Shown in pieces: positions 45,701 to 53,166 of a DNA stretch of 64,000 nt. Each line of letters starts with the position of its first letter. Positions within the stretch are counted from its first letter, which is position 1. Origin of the DNA: an uncultured Clostridia bacterium (lineage in GTDB: Bacteria; Bacillota; Clostridia; Lachnospirales; CAG-274); the NCBI GenBank assembly GCA_944384235.1, contig CALWSP010000006.1:186001-250000 (forward strand). Direction: 5' to 3'. Below the pieces are notes generated by a model. The model searched no databases, was not told where the DNA came from, and worked only from the letters and a program-made list of their open reading frames with translations. The position numbers were made by a program, and so were the translations under genes.

Positions 45701-47508
45701 TAGTATCTGTAACCAATTCCGTAGTACCAAGTTAATTTAACTTCACCATTTCCCTCTGGAACAAAAGTTAAATAAGGTGTGTCTACTGAAATTTGCTCTC
45801 TATATGTTCCAGGAGCGATGTGAATAGTCACTCTCTCAGCTTCAGATGTTGGGTTCATAACAGCTGCTGCCGCTAAAGCTTCTTTCATTGTGTCAAAATT
45901 ATTTACTTGGCCTTCGCAACCTACATAAATATCTCTAACACTTGTATCCACATTTGGAGCTTTCTCTGTTGTTGGAACAAATAAAATGTCTTTATTTACA
46001 TCTTTACCACTTACAACAATGTGGCCAGAAGTTGTGTAACCATCTGCAACAGCCTGAACTTCATAAGAACCATTTCTTAATAAAACTGTGTAGCTATCTC
46101 CATTTACTAAACCGCCGTAAGAATAGTCATCTTCCATATTTACAAAAGCAAGCTCAGCAACATTTGCTCCACCAACTAATTTACCAGTAACCTTATATAC
46201 ATCTTTTAAACCAACTGTAATATCCTGAGTTACATTTACATTGTTTACAATATCACCATTTGCAACAACTTTATAGTCGTTTACGCCCTCAAGTGTTGCT
46301 GTATACTTAACATCTGGCTCAAGTGTTGCTGTGTAACTTAAATTAGAATCAACTACTGCAACAACCTTTTCAGATGTTGAACCTTCTTCTGGAACAAATG
46401 TAAGAACCAACTTGCTTACATCATAACCATTTTCAAAACCTAAAAGTTTACCACTTGCAGTGTATGTTGATTTTGTTTCAACAACTAACTCAACAGTTTT
46501 TGAACCATTTTTTAAATCATCAATAGTAACATCTACAAACTTAGAAGCTGTTGTAAAACCATAGCCTAAAGCACCTTTCATAACAGCTGTATATTTATAT
46601 CCAGGTGTTAAATTAACAGTTGCTTGGTTGTTTGTAACGTTTGCTTCAACCACTTCGTTTGTAGTTTCGTTTTTAAATTCAACTGTATAGTTATCAACCT
46701 TATTTCCATTAAGGTTTATATCTGCCTTAACTTCAATAGGTGGAGTCATAACTACTCTATTAATAATTGGTTTACCACCAGCAGCACTATACCAAATTTT
46801 GTAATCACCAGTGTAGTTTGCAACAAATTTAGCTATGTTAGAAGCGCCACCAGCAAAAACAACTTCTTGGCTTTGAGTGCCATCGCTACCTAAATAGTTA
46901 AACTCAATTATTGTATCTGATGAATTTGAAGAACCTGTATACACCTTAATTTCTGAACCAGCTTGAACATTTGTAAGCTGTACAAATCTTCTTGTTTCAC
47001 CACCAGTACCATTAGCATACCACATACCATTTGCTTTATATCCATCTTCAAATGTTGTTAATGCCTTTGAGTTTCCACCATAACTTCTTAAACCTGTTGT
47101 AGATGCTCCATCTTCACCTACTAAATAATATAAACGGTCATTTGCTAATGTATTAAGAATTAAACCCCCGTCAATATTATAATCACCTAAGTTTAAAAAC
47201 TTACCCTTGTTTCCACTAGCCGCGTCGCCAACAGCCTCCCAGCTATCTAAAAACTGAGTGGAAATAAAATTTGTGTAAAGAGAAGTGTCACTTTCTTCCA
47301 CGCCACCAAAGTCCCAAACACTTATTGGGCCATTTGATTTTAATGCACTTTCAGACAAAGCAAAATCAACAGCCTTACCTGACAATACATCGTCTTCAAC
47401 ATTGCCGTTTCCATTAGTTTTTGCAACTGCTAAATTTGTGAACATAGCAGAAACTAACATCACAAACGACAAAACTCTACTTAAAATTCTTTTAGAGCTT
47501 GTTGTCAT
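42760..47508 (-). CDS. Secreted pectin methylesterase / rhamnogalacturonan acetylesterase with stalk domain
   Basis: A 1582-residue secreted multi-domain enzyme. Signal peptide 1-29, an N-terminal carbohydrate-binding-like region (VWDFGG...), Ig/carboxypeptidase-like repeats to about 520, then a pectin methylesterase domain (PF01095): SQDTLYMG, GNTDYIFGSG (near 733) and GRPWD (near 798) carry the catalytic Asp and Arg residues. A GDSL/SGNH esterase follows (FLAGDST near 1011, GGRSSRTF, FGHND near 1096, THHSKLGG near 1234), resembling CE12 rhamnogalacturonan acetylesterases; the Asp of the Asp-His dyad reads Glu. A Thr/Ser/Glu linker (about 1320-1400) leads to a copper-amine-oxidase-like stalk. 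No SLH anchor is seen. It strips ester groups so the PL9 lyase can cut. Confidence 0.9.
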   Translation of the reverse strand: MTTSSKRILSRVLSFVMLVSAMFTNLAVAKTNGNGNVEDDVLSGKAVDFALSESALKSNGPISVWDFGGVEESDTSLYTNFISTQFLDSWEAVGDAASGNKGKFLNLGDYNIDGGLILNTLANDRLYYLVGEDGASTTGLRSYGGNSKALTTFEDGYKANGMWYANGTGGETRRFVQLTNVQAGSEIKVYTGSSNSSDTIIEFNYLGSDGTQSQEVVFAGGASNIAKFVANYTGDYKIWYSAAGGKPIINRVVMTPPIEVKADINLNGNKVDNYTVEFKNETTNEVVEANVTNNQATVNLTPGYKYTAVMKGALGYGFTTASKFVDVTIDDLKNGSKTVELVVETKSTYTASGKLLGFENGYDVSKLVLTFVPEEGSTSEKVVAVVDSNLSYTATLEPDVKYTATLEGVNDYKVVANGDIVNNVNVTQDITVGLKDVYKVTGKLVGGANVAELAFVNMEDDYSYGGLVNGDSYTVLLRNGSYEVQAVADGYTTSGHIVVSGKDVNKDILFVPTTEKAPNVDTSVRDIYVGCEGQVNNFDTMKEALAAAAVMNPTSEAERVTIHIAPGTYREQISVDTPYLTFVPEGNGEVKLTWYYGIGYRYYSVGKDGFYDEERAFDKFNKDVEPAKWGVATYIKGDNFKAENIVFEASFNKYVTDEEIEDGVEATGALPARNYALDVTSRAATERSSALCVNDNVTAEFKNCSFIGSQDTLYMGTNSNTYYKNCLIEGNTDYIFGSGNSVFDGCELRFCGYSDKATGGYITAARANNMADYKGYLFRACTITNKEGMLHTAGYFGRPWDANADVTFLNTVVESADAIASDGWTSMSGVSPESANYKEYGTITADGNLVDTSKRITGTVLTDEQASAIDVKSYFNGETHTFYVEDVTPVEFETKPYFSTDGDVLLPATGNTFIVKYSLGKNDENDASKIVYSLVDANGVETVIKATTAAANTGVKLTNDMVGSFLKVTVTPTTVMGGVGTPETIVTEKEITLGSGSVDTDRPSGKSVIFLAGDSTVKDYSAGAINNSGATRPEGAWGEFLGYFVNDNYEVMNYAQGGRSSRTFYTGTKDDGSDNYFEKIKEQITAGDYLFVQFGHNDSSESYADRYVPVGTPDANGVYPANAPSSATALDGTFKWYLQQYIDLAKNAGATPVMVTPVSRMYFNADGTIKPHHGSNDEYVIATKQIAEENNVLLIDLYDYTKTLYENAYKVDGSNGVSALTERLFAAGEKTHHSKLGGFAIAADLAKMIQKTNLGFANAIVTPSSMYITEDKGNVEFVVNSKGVFTGYGRNAENVFDTSVPCEYWDNYINGVLNDIRNAEVTTETSSETTTVVETSSETTTATETSSETTTVVETSSETTTATEASSETTTATEASSETTTVAETSSQTTTVQTETSTETTTRVVSSGAGASSIKVENYTKTESTTEATTEGTTVDEAENGNELNIPTVKITIGNKEIQVGDKTYTIDVAPYIQSSSNSTMVPLRFVTVALTGYDVDSKEGNSIITWDAVNKKAIIEFMNNKIVFTANSNVFEVNGVEKNIENGVVAEIVNSRMFVPFRAIGEALGVDVDWDSTTKSAYYNK
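43321..43550 (-). repeat. In-frame tandem repeats coding the Ser/Thr/Glu linker
   Basis: The linker codes repeated ETSSETTTVV / ETSSETTTAT / EASSETTTAT units of ten residues (30 bases), roughly seven times with small substitutions. Near-identical nucleotide repeats make unit gain and loss by slippage likely, which would vary the distance between enzyme and stalk. Confidence 0.85.
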
Positions 47509-47534
47509 TATTTTTTACCTCCTTTTTTAATATA

Positions 47535-47555
47535 AATTGGACGAAATGTCCAATT
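47535..47555 (-). repeat. Inverted repeat at the 5' end of the pectin esterase mRNA
   Basis: AATTGGAC and GTCCAATT around GAAAT. The repeat begins at the predicted transcription start, so the mRNA would open with this hairpin, which can protect the 5' end, or bind a regulator as DNA. Confidence 0.6.
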
Positions 47556-47563
47556 ATGTTTTA

Positions 47564-47592
47564 AGTATAACCTATTTTATGTATAAAATCAA
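47564..47592 (-). promoter_or_regulatory. Promoter of the pectin esterase gene
   Basis: On the minus strand TTGATT (47592-47587), 17 bases and TATACT (47569-47564), start near 47557. Confidence 0.6.
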
Positions 47593-47660
47593 TAATACAT
47601 AAATTGATATATGTTTTTTATATATATTATACAAAAATAGGTTCTCCTTTTTGTGCAAAA

Positions 47661-47690
47661 AGATAGAATGGGTGTAAACCCATTCTATCT
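47661..47690 (-). terminator. Terminator of hpf
   Basis: Arms AGATAGAATGGGT and ACCCATTCTATCT with a four-base loop; on the minus strand a T run follows. Confidence 0.85.
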
Positions 47691-47703
47691 AAAAAATTAA
47701 TAT

Positions 47704-48246
47704 TTAAATTTCTGGTTCGATTAAACCATAAGCACCGTCTTTTCTTTTATATACAATGTTCACTTCATCAGTTTCAGCATTTCTGAAAATGAAAAAGTTA
47801 TGTCCCATCATATCCATTTCCATACAAGCTTCTTCTGCGTCCATTGGTTTAACAAAAAATTTCTTGCTTTTTACAATTTCAATTTTATCTTCTGTGTAAT
47901 TATCTTCGTCAGAAGCAATACCTCTTAACTCTTCTGCAAAGGAAGTGGCTCTTTTAGCTCTGTCGTGAAGTTTGTTTTTATATTTAATCATCTGTCTTTC
48001 AAGAATATCTACAACTTCATCAACTGCTTCCATAAAATCGCCTTTAATAACTTCAGCCTTTATAATTCTCTTGTTAGGAAGACCAACAGTTACATCGACT
48101 TTTTTACTTAACTTAATTTCGGTTAAAACAACATTAGCCTCGCTATCTTCTGGGAAAAGTTTTGAAATTCTATCAAGCTTAGCTTTAATCTTGCTACTAA
48201 AATTTTCAGTTACTTCAAAATTTTTACCAATAAATACATAACGCAT
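47704..48246 (-). CDS. hpf: Ribosome hibernation promoting factor, long form
   Basis: The 180-residue protein joins two 70S ribosomes into inactive 100S dimers in stationary phase. Residues 1-100 are the S30AE domain (MRYVFIGKNFEVTENFSSKIKAKL, IKLSKKVDVTVGLPNKR), and the C-terminal domain (about 120-180; KFFVKPMDAEEACMEMDMMGH, FNVIYKRKDGAYGLI-like end) mediates dimerisation in the long form typical of Firmicutes. The ATG has AAAGGAGT upstream. Its promoter fits the stationary-phase factor SigH, as for B. subtilis yvyD. Monocistronic. Confidence 0.95.
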   Translation of the reverse strand: MRYVFIGKNFEVTENFSSKIKAKLDRISKLFPEDSEANVVLTEIKLSKKVDVTVGLPNKRIIKAEVIKGDFMEAVDEVVDILERQMIKYKNKLHDRAKRATSFAEELRGIASDEDNYTEDKIEIVKSKKFFVKPMDAEEACMEMDMMGHNFFIFRNAETDEVNIVYKRKDGAYGLIEPEI

Positions 48247-48301
48247 AATACCAACTCCTTTGTATTAGAGTGAGAATTTATTTGTTTCTCTTATACTATA
48301 C

Positions 48302-48330
48302 ATATTCTACATATAGTTTAAATTTCCTTT
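48302..48330 (-). promoter_or_regulatory. SigH-type promoter of hpf
   Basis: On the minus strand AAAGGAAAT (48330-48322), 11 bases and GTAGAATAT (48310-48302). This matches the SigH consensus RNAGGAWWW-N11/12-RNNGAATWW at every defined base. The start is about 50 bases upstream of the hpf ATG. No comparable SigA pair is seen in that region. Confidence 0.65.
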
Positions 48331-48358
48331 TTTTATTTTAAAAAAAATTAAATTTTTC

Positions 48359-48550
48359 TTTTCCACAAAAATTTGTTAATAAATATTTTTATACACATTA
48401 GTCTTGTTGATAATTTAAAACATTCTTTTGTGGATAACTAGGATAACTTTGTGAATAACTTTATTATATGCTTACTTTTCAACATTTATTTTTTTACAAT
48501 TTTATCCACTATAATTTAATATTATACACACTAATATTTTTTTATTCACA
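48359..48550. other. Cluster of DnaA boxes in the hpf-chrA intergenic region
   Basis: Six exact matches to the DnaA box TTWTNCACA lie in 192 AT-rich bases with no gene: plus strand at 48359-48367, 48389-48397, 48522-48530 and 48542-48550; minus strand at 48429-48437 (consensus TTATCCACA) and 48450-48458. A one-mismatch box is at 48502-48510. A 9-mer of this degeneracy should occur about once per several kilobases on one strand in such DNA. The segment is a DnaA-binding region, about 15 kb from dnaN. It could be an origin part or a titration/activation site. Confidence 0.7.
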
Positions 48551-48569
48551 TTTTTTTATATTTCTTTGT

Positions 48570-49133
48570 TTAAAACTTTACTATAATACCTATAACAGCT
48601 GATATTAAAATATAAAAAATAGGGTGTAATTTAAATTTTGAAAACACTATATATAGTATTACACCATAAATTATAGAAGAAACTTTAAATAAATCTAAAA
48701 TAGCATTTGTTTGACTATAAAGTTCAAAGTTAAATAACGCCTCTTTCATAACAGAATAACCAGCAGAAGCTATAAGAGCAATTGAGGCTGGTCTAATTCC
48801 AAAAAATATCTTTTCTATAATAGGGCTATCTTTAAATTTCTTAAACATTATAGCTATTATTATAATTATAGCAATTGATGGAATAACCAAACCTAATGTA
48901 GCACATATTCCGCCTAAAAAACTACCTCTTACAAAACCAACAAAAGTTGACATATTAACACCAAGAGGCCCTGGTGTTGACTCAGAAACAGCTACCATAT
49001 TCATTAAATCTTCAATTGTATACCAACCAGTTTTAATAGCTAAATCCTTTAAAAAAGGTAAAGTTGCAAGCCCTCCACCTACTGCAAATAGGCCAATTTT
49101 CATAAATTCATATATAAGTCTTAAATATATCAT
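48570..49133 (-). CDS. chrA: Chromate transporter family half-protein (CHR), second copy
   Basis: A 187-residue membrane protein with the CHR signature (PF02417): GLFAVGGGLATLPFL (about 12-26), ESTPGPLGVNMSTFVGF (about 50-66), and a long series of Ile-rich helices. It is one half of a two-gene (short-chain) CHR pair; its start overlaps the stop of the upstream half by four bases. Such pairs export chromate or related anions, but the native substrate in anaerobes is not known. The ATG has AGGAGG upstream. Confidence 0.88.
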   Translation of the reverse strand: MIYLRLIYEFMKIGLFAVGGGLATLPFLKDLAIKTGWYTIEDLMNMVAVSESTPGPLGVNMSTFVGFVRGSFLGGICATLGLVIPSIAIIIIIAIMFKKFKDSPIIEKIFFGIRPASIALIASAGYSVMKEALFNFELYSQTNAILDLFKVSSIIYGVILYIVFSKFKLHPIFYILISAVIGIIVKF

Positions 49134-49684
49134 TTTTCTTTTCCTCCTGTTATTGTTTTATATAAATATCCGAAAAATCCTGCTAAAACTATTAAAATAA
49201 CAGGACTAACATTTAAGAAGGAAGAAAGTATAAATATAATTAAAAACAAAATTATTCCTATTCTATCTTTTACTGCACTTTTCCATAGGTTAATTGTTGC
49301 ATTTAAAATTAAAACACAAACACAAATTCTAATTCCACTAAAAGCATATTCAACAACTGGCAAATGTGTTATTGACTGAATTATAGTTGCTAGTATAGAA
49401 ATTATAATAATAGATGGCGTAATAAAACCAAGTGTAGCAACAATGCCACCTACTACACCTTTTAATTTATGTCCAATAAATGTTGATGTATTAACAGCTA
49501 TAACACCTGGTGTGCATTGACCAATTGCATAATAATCTAACAATTCTTCTTTTGTGCACCAGTTTCTTTTTGTTACCAACTCTCTTTCAAGTATTGGTAG
49601 CATAGCATAACCGCCACCAAAACACACACTTCCCATTTTTAAAAACAGAAAGTATAATTCAAATAATTCTTTCATTAAATTCAC
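49130..49684 (-). CDS. chrA: Chromate transporter family half-protein (CHR), first copy
   Basis: A 184-residue membrane protein paralogous to the following gene, with KMGSVCFGGGYAMLPILERELV (about 16-37) and TPGVIAVNTSTFIGHKLKG (about 58-76), both CHR hallmarks. The two halves are made together (four-base overlap) and presumably form a heterodimer with antiparallel topology. Its gene is first in the pair and has AAGGAGT upstream. No arsenic or chromate resistance genes neighbour it. Confidence 0.88.
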   Translation of the reverse strand: MNLMKELFELYFLFLKMGSVCFGGGYAMLPILERELVTKRNWCTKEELLDYYAIGQCTPGVIAVNTSTFIGHKLKGVVGGIVATLGFITPSIIIISILATIIQSITHLPVVEYAFSGIRICVCVLILNATINLWKSAVKDRIGIILFLIIFILSSFLNVSPVILIVLAGFFGYLYKTITGGKEK

Positions 49685-49827
49685 TCCTTTATATTTTTAT
49701 AAATATAATATACTAACCTAAAATTTATATGTCAAGCCAATATTAATACTTTCTTCAGTATAATAGATATAATGTATTGCTATATTTTTTATTTTGTTAT
49801 ATTATATTATTTGTCGGAGGTGATTTT

Positions 49828-50262
49828 ATGTCTAACAATATATTAGGAGAAATTGGTGAGGTTGTTTCTGTTGAAAACAACAAACTTGTTGTAAAAATGC
49901 AAAGAACTGAAGCTTGTGCTAAATGTAGAGCTTGCACAGCTGGTATGAAAAAAGAAGAAATGATAATAAAAGCGGAAAATATGTGTAGTGCTGTAGTTGG
50001 AGATAAAGTAGATGTTGTAATAGATAACTCAAATTTTATGAAAGCAACATTAATTATGTATGGAATACCATTTTTAACTTTTATGCTCGGAATTTTTCTA
50101 GGCTATTATTCTGCTCTAAACTTTAACATAAAAAATGCAGAACTAGTTAGTATTTTATCTGGCTTATTGTTTGTAATTATTACTTATTTAATCATTCACT
50201 CTCAAGAAAATAAATTTAAAAACGGAAATTATGTTCCTAAAGCAATTAAAATTGTAAAATAA
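49828..50262 (+). CDS. RseC/MucC family (SoxR-reducing system type) membrane protein
   Basis: The 144-residue protein has the RseC pattern (PF04246): an N-terminal beta-rich domain with four cysteines (TEACAKCRACTAG, about 30-42, plus MCSAVVGD), and two membrane helices (MYGIPFLTFMLGIFLGYYSAL, then LVSILSGLLFVIITYLII). Relatives act with the Rnf electron-transfer complex. The start at 49828 has TCGGAGGTG upstream; a longer frame begins at 49777 without a site. No rnf genes are adjacent, so the partner is unknown. Confidence 0.85.
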   Translation: MSNNILGEIGEVVSVENNKLVVKMQRTEACAKCRACTAGMKKEEMIIKAENMCSAVVGDKVDVVIDNSNFMKATLIMYGIPFLTFMLGIFLGYYSALNFNIKNAELVSILSGLLFVIITYLIIHSQENKFKNGNYVPKAIKIVK

Positions 50263-50264
50263 AA

Positions 50265-50296
50265 AAATGCTATCTTTAAATTTAAAGATAGCATTT
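50265..50296. terminator. Bidirectional terminator
   Basis: A 16-base perfect inverted repeat (AAATGCTATCTTTAAA and its complement) with almost no loop, between the convergent RseC-like and proC genes. Confidence 0.85.
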
Positions 50297-50300
50297 TTAT

Positions 50301-51104
50301 TTATTTATTCATTAATTTGTCTTTTTCAACTATACTTTCAACAGCTTTTACAAGAGATGGAGTAAATTTATATTCCTCTAAAGTACACAACCCCTCTATT
50401 GTTGTTCCTCCTGGAGAACAAACTTTGTCAACTAACTCTTGTGGGTGGCTTTCGCTCTTTAAATACATATTTGCACTTCCTAAAACTGTGTTTGCAACCA
50501 ACTCTAAAGCCTGCTTTTTGTTCATACCCATTTTTTGAGCACCTCTAGCTAATCCATCTATAAATGTGTAAACATATGCTGGTGAGCAACCTGCAATTGC
50601 TACAAAAATAGAAAACTGTTTTTCTGGAACATCTGAAACCATTCCAACTCCAGACATTATTGACTTCACTGTTTCTAACTCTTCTTTGCTTACAAATTCA
50701 TTTTTACATATTGCAGTTGTTGACATTAAAATTTCTGCATTTATATTAGGCATAATTCTAATTATTTTTGTATCAAAACCAAACATATTTTTTATTTTTT
50801 CAGTTGTTAAACCAGCAGCCATCGAAACTATTATTCGATTTTTTTCTTGAACTTTCGATTTAATTTTACATATCACTTCTTCAAACATTATAGGTTTAAC
50901 CGCTAAAAAGATAATATCAGCCTCATTTACAAGCTCAACAGCATCTTCCATAGGCAAAATGCCCAAATTATTTTGCATATTTTCAAGCTCTAACTTGTTT
51001 TTTCTATTAACCAAAATGTTGTTTGGCTTAACTGTGTTGCTTTTTATAAGACCTCTTATAATTGCCCCACCCATATTTCCTGCGCCTATAAATCCAATTT
51101 TCAT
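50301..51104 (-). CDS. proC: Pyrroline-5-carboxylate reductase
   Basis: The 267-residue enzyme reduces pyrroline-5-carboxylate to proline with NAD(P)H. N-terminal Rossmann motif MKIGFIGAGNMGGAIIRGL, IFLAVKPIMFEEV in the middle, and the C-terminal family signature GSANMYLKSESHPQELVDKVCSPGGTTIEGL split across about 220-250. The start at 51104 sits seven bases after AAGGAG; an ATG at 51110 is too close to that site. Monocistronic. Confidence 0.95.
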   Translation of the reverse strand: MKIGFIGAGNMGGAIIRGLIKSNTVKPNNILVNRKNKLELENMQNNLGILPMEDAVELVNEADIIFLAVKPIMFEEVICKIKSKVQEKNRIIVSMAAGLTTEKIKNMFGFDTKIIRIMPNINAEILMSTTAICKNEFVSKEELETVKSIMSGVGMVSDVPEKQFSIFVAIAGCSPAYVYTFIDGLARGAQKMGMNKKQALELVANTVLGSANMYLKSESHPQELVDKVCSPGGTTIEGLCTLEEYKFTPSLVKAVESIVEKDKLMNK

Positions 51105-51180
51105 AAACATACTCCTTACTTTAAAAACAAAATATAAATTGATTAAATTTTAACACAAAAATATATTTTTTTCAATAAAA

Positions 51181-51224
51181 AAAGTGCTATAAACAATTTT
51201 ATTAGAAGTTGTTTATAGCACTTT
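51181..51224 (-). terminator. Terminator of the ArsR-family gene
   Basis: Arms AAAGTGCTATAAACAA and TTGTTTATAGCACTTT around a 12-base loop, followed on the minus strand by a T-rich tract. Confidence 0.8.
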
Positions 51225-51226
51225 TC

Positions 51227-51496
51227 TTATAGATAATTATTTAGTATCTCTGTAAGTTTTAACTTAATGTTTTCATTGATTGTATAAATCATTTGTTTTC
51301 CGTCTTTTCTATAATTTACAATCGTTGAATCACAAAGTATTTTCATATGGTGGGATAAAGTTGGTTGTGATATTTCTAAGTCTAATAGAAGGTCACTTCC
51401 ACACTTCTCACCATCTTTTAAAATCTCTAAGACCTTTAATCTGTTTTCGTCAGATAATGCCTTAAAAAGTTTAACATCATTACTGAATTTATTCAT
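51227..51496 (-). CDS. ArsR/SmtB family transcriptional regulator
   Basis: An 89-residue winged-helix DNA-binding protein. The pattern LFKALSDENRLKVLEIL (about 10-26) and ISQPTLSHHMKILCDSTIVNYRKDGKQMIYTI (about 42-73) is the ArsR core. The alpha-3 metal-site position reads EKCGSDLL, with one Cys instead of the CVC of ArsR, so classic arsenite sensing is not assured. The regulon is unknown. It stands divergent to the small cysteine-rich peptide gene at 51691. The ATG has AAGAGGT upstream. Confidence 0.9.
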   Translation of the reverse strand: MNKFSNDVKLFKALSDENRLKVLEILKDGEKCGSDLLLDLEISQPTLSHHMKILCDSTIVNYRKDGKQMIYTINENIKLKLTEILNNYL

Positions 51497-51690
51497 ATTC
51501 TACCTCTTAAAATATATTTATTTCAATATAATTATATCATTATTTTGATATTGTTAAAAGTGGTCTAGCCTAAAATTTAAACATATTTAATATATATTTA
51601 AAAAAAATTTTATTTTTTTTTGATAGGACTTGCAACTTATCTAAATTTTTACATAGAATTAAATGTATTCAATTTTGGAGGTAACTTTAT

Positions 51691-51870
51691 ATGGGTTGCA
51701 ATAACAATACTTTAATCTGGATAGTTATTATTTTTCTTTTCTGTGGCTGTGGTAACAACGGCATAGGTAATTTATTTGGTTGTGGCAATGACAACACATT
51801 AATTATCTTAATTATTATTATTCTTTGCTGTGGTTGCAATAGTTTTAGCCTTTGTGACTCTAAGTGCTAA
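51691..51870 (+). CDS. Small cysteine-rich, two-repeat membrane peptide
   Basis: A 59-residue ORF, below the usual size cut-off. ATG at 51691 follows TTGGAGGT with good spacing. It has two similar halves: a GCN/DN segment, a strongly hydrophobic Ile-rich helix (LIWIVIIFLF and LIILIIIIL), then a Cys/Gly cluster (CGCGNNG and CCGCNS). Proteins of this form (small, Cys-rich, two hydrophobic repeats) are widespread in Clostridia and often come with sporulation genes; the function is unknown. A CATAGAATTA motif at 51652 resembles late-sporulation -10 elements, but weakly. Confidence 0.65.
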   Translation: MGCNNNTLIWIVIIFLFCGCGNNGIGNLFGCGNDNTLIILIIIILCCGCNSFSLCDSKC

Positions 51871-51886
51871 AAATTACCTTTATGCC

Positions 51887-51943
51887 TTTAAGGCGTAAAT
51901 ACGCCTTAAATATAAAAGAACTGCTTATTATAGCAGTTCTTTT
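51887..51943 (+). terminator. Two consecutive hairpins, the second a terminator
   Basis: TTTAAGGCG / CGCCTTAAA (51887-51910), then AAAAGAACTGCT / AGCAGTTCTTTT (51914-51943). The second serves the small peptide gene; on the minus strand it can also end the rplA operon. Confidence 0.75.
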
Positions 51944-51968
51944 TATTTGACAAATTTAATTATTCAAA

Positions 51969-52664
51969 TTACTCTGCAATCTTAGCTGCGTTAATTCTAA
52001 CGCTAGGACCCATAGTAGTTGTAAGAGCAACTGACTTTAAGTAAGTACCCTTTGCAGCTGATGGCTTAGCCTTAATAACAGCACTCATAAGAGTTTGGAA
52101 GTTCTCCTGAAGCTTTTCTGCACCAAAAGAAACCTTACCTACTGGAACGTGGATAATGTTTGTCTTATCAAGTCTGTATTCAATTTTACCAGCCTTAATT
52201 TCTTCAATAGCCTTAGCTACGTCCATAGTTACTGTACCAGCTTTTGGGTTTGGCATTAAGCCCTTAGGACCTAAAACTCTACCAATTCTACCAACAAGAC
52301 CCATCATATCTGGTGTTGCAACTACAACATCAAAATCAAACCAGTTTTCGTTCTGAATCTTAGCTACTAAATCTTCAGCACCTACAAAATCTGCACCTGC
52401 TGCAGTAGCTTCGTCAGCCTTTGCATTCTTAGCAAAAACAAGAACTCTTACAGTCTTACCAGTACCGTGAGGGAGAACAACTGCACCTCTAACCTGCTGG
52501 TCAGCGTGACGGCTATCTACACCTAAACGGATATGAGCTTCAACTGTTTCATCAAACTTAGCAGTGCTTACCTGTGGAATTAATGCACAAGCCTCTGCTA
52601 CATCATATAAATTAGCTTTGTTTATAAGCTTACTTTTTTCGAGATATTTCTTTCCTCTTTTCAC
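51969..52664 (-). CDS. rplA: Large subunit ribosomal protein L1
   Basis: The 231-residue L1 protein of the 50S stalk region binds 23S rRNA and often its own m[42 protein letters not shown] and [14 protein letters not shown] are typical, split at residues 20-60 and 125-140. The start codon is GTG (52664) with AAGGAGG upstream. It is the last gene of rpmG-secE-nusG-rplK-rplA; rplJ and rplL, usual successors, are not here. Confidence 0.97.
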   Translation of the reverse strand: MKRGKKYLEKSKLINKANLYDVAEACALIPQVSTAKFDETVEAHIRLGVDSRHADQQVRGAVVLPHGTGKTVRVLVFAKNAKADEATAAGADFVGAEDLVAKIQNENWFDFDVVVATPDMMGLVGRIGRVLGPKGLMPNPKAGTVTMDVAKAIEEIKAGKIEYRLDKTNIIHVPVGKVSFGAEKLQENFQTLMSAVIKAKPSAAKGTYLKSVALTTTMGPSVRINAAKIAE

Positions 52665-52680
52665 AATAGTTCCTCCTTAA

Positions 52681-52709
52681 GTGGTAATATCGGGAGCATT
52701 CCCTCCCAC
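52681..52709 (-). promoter_or_regulatory. Structured spacer element before rplA
   Basis: On the minus strand GTGGGAGGGAA, a TCCC partner and a terminal CCAC that pairs with GTGG, directly before the Shine-Dalgarno of rplA. The same element recurs before rplK (53167-53203). It could be a mimic of the L1 or other r-protein rRNA site used for autoregulation; that is inference. Confidence 0.5.
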
Positions 52710-52720
52710 GCATTTAACAA

Positions 52721-53146
52721 TTAGTCCTCAACAACGATACCCATACTTCTTGCAGTACCAGCAATCATACTAATAGCTGCATCAATGTTTGCTGCAGTTA
52801 AATCAGGCATCTTTAATTCAGCAATCTTCTGAACCTCAGCCTTAGAAATAGTTGCAACCTTTGTCTTGTTAGGAACACCTGAACCAGATTCAATCTTACA
52901 AGCTTTCTTTAAAAGAACAGCTGCAGGTGGAGTCTTTGTAACAAATGTAAAGCTCTTATCCTGGTATACAGTAATAACAACTGGAATAATAAGACCTGCA
53001 TCTTTAGCAGTTCTTTCGTTGAACTCCTTACAGAAGCCCATAATATTTACACCGTGCTGACCTAATGCTGGACCAACTGGTGGTGCTGGTGTAGCCTTAC
53101 CAGCAGCGATTTGTAACTTTATAAAACCTTCAACCTTTTTTGCCAT
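52721..53146 (-). CDS. rplK: Large subunit ribosomal protein L11
   Basis: The 141-residue L11 protein forms the GTPase-associated region with 23S rRNA and is needed for stringent response and thiostrepton binding. [18 protein letters not shown] (about 17-34), the proline-rich linker, and [15 protein letters not shown] rRNA-binding loop ([14 protein letters not shown]) are intact. ATG with AGGAGGTG upstream. It lies in the secE-nusG-rplK-rplA cluster. Confidence 0.97.
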   Translation of the reverse strand: MAKKVEGFIKLQIAAGKATPAPPVGPALGQHGVNIMGFCKEFNERTAKDAGLIIPVVITVYQDKSFTFVTKTPPAAVLLKKACKIESGSGVPNKTKVATISKAEVQKIAELKMPDLTAANIDAAISMIAGTARSMGIVVED

Positions 53147-53166
53147 TTTAAGGCACCTCCTATAAT

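Noticed and set aside
42760..47508. Sortase or SLH anchoring of the pectin esterase
   Set aside because: No LPXTG motif with a hydrophobic tail and no SLH repeats at either end.
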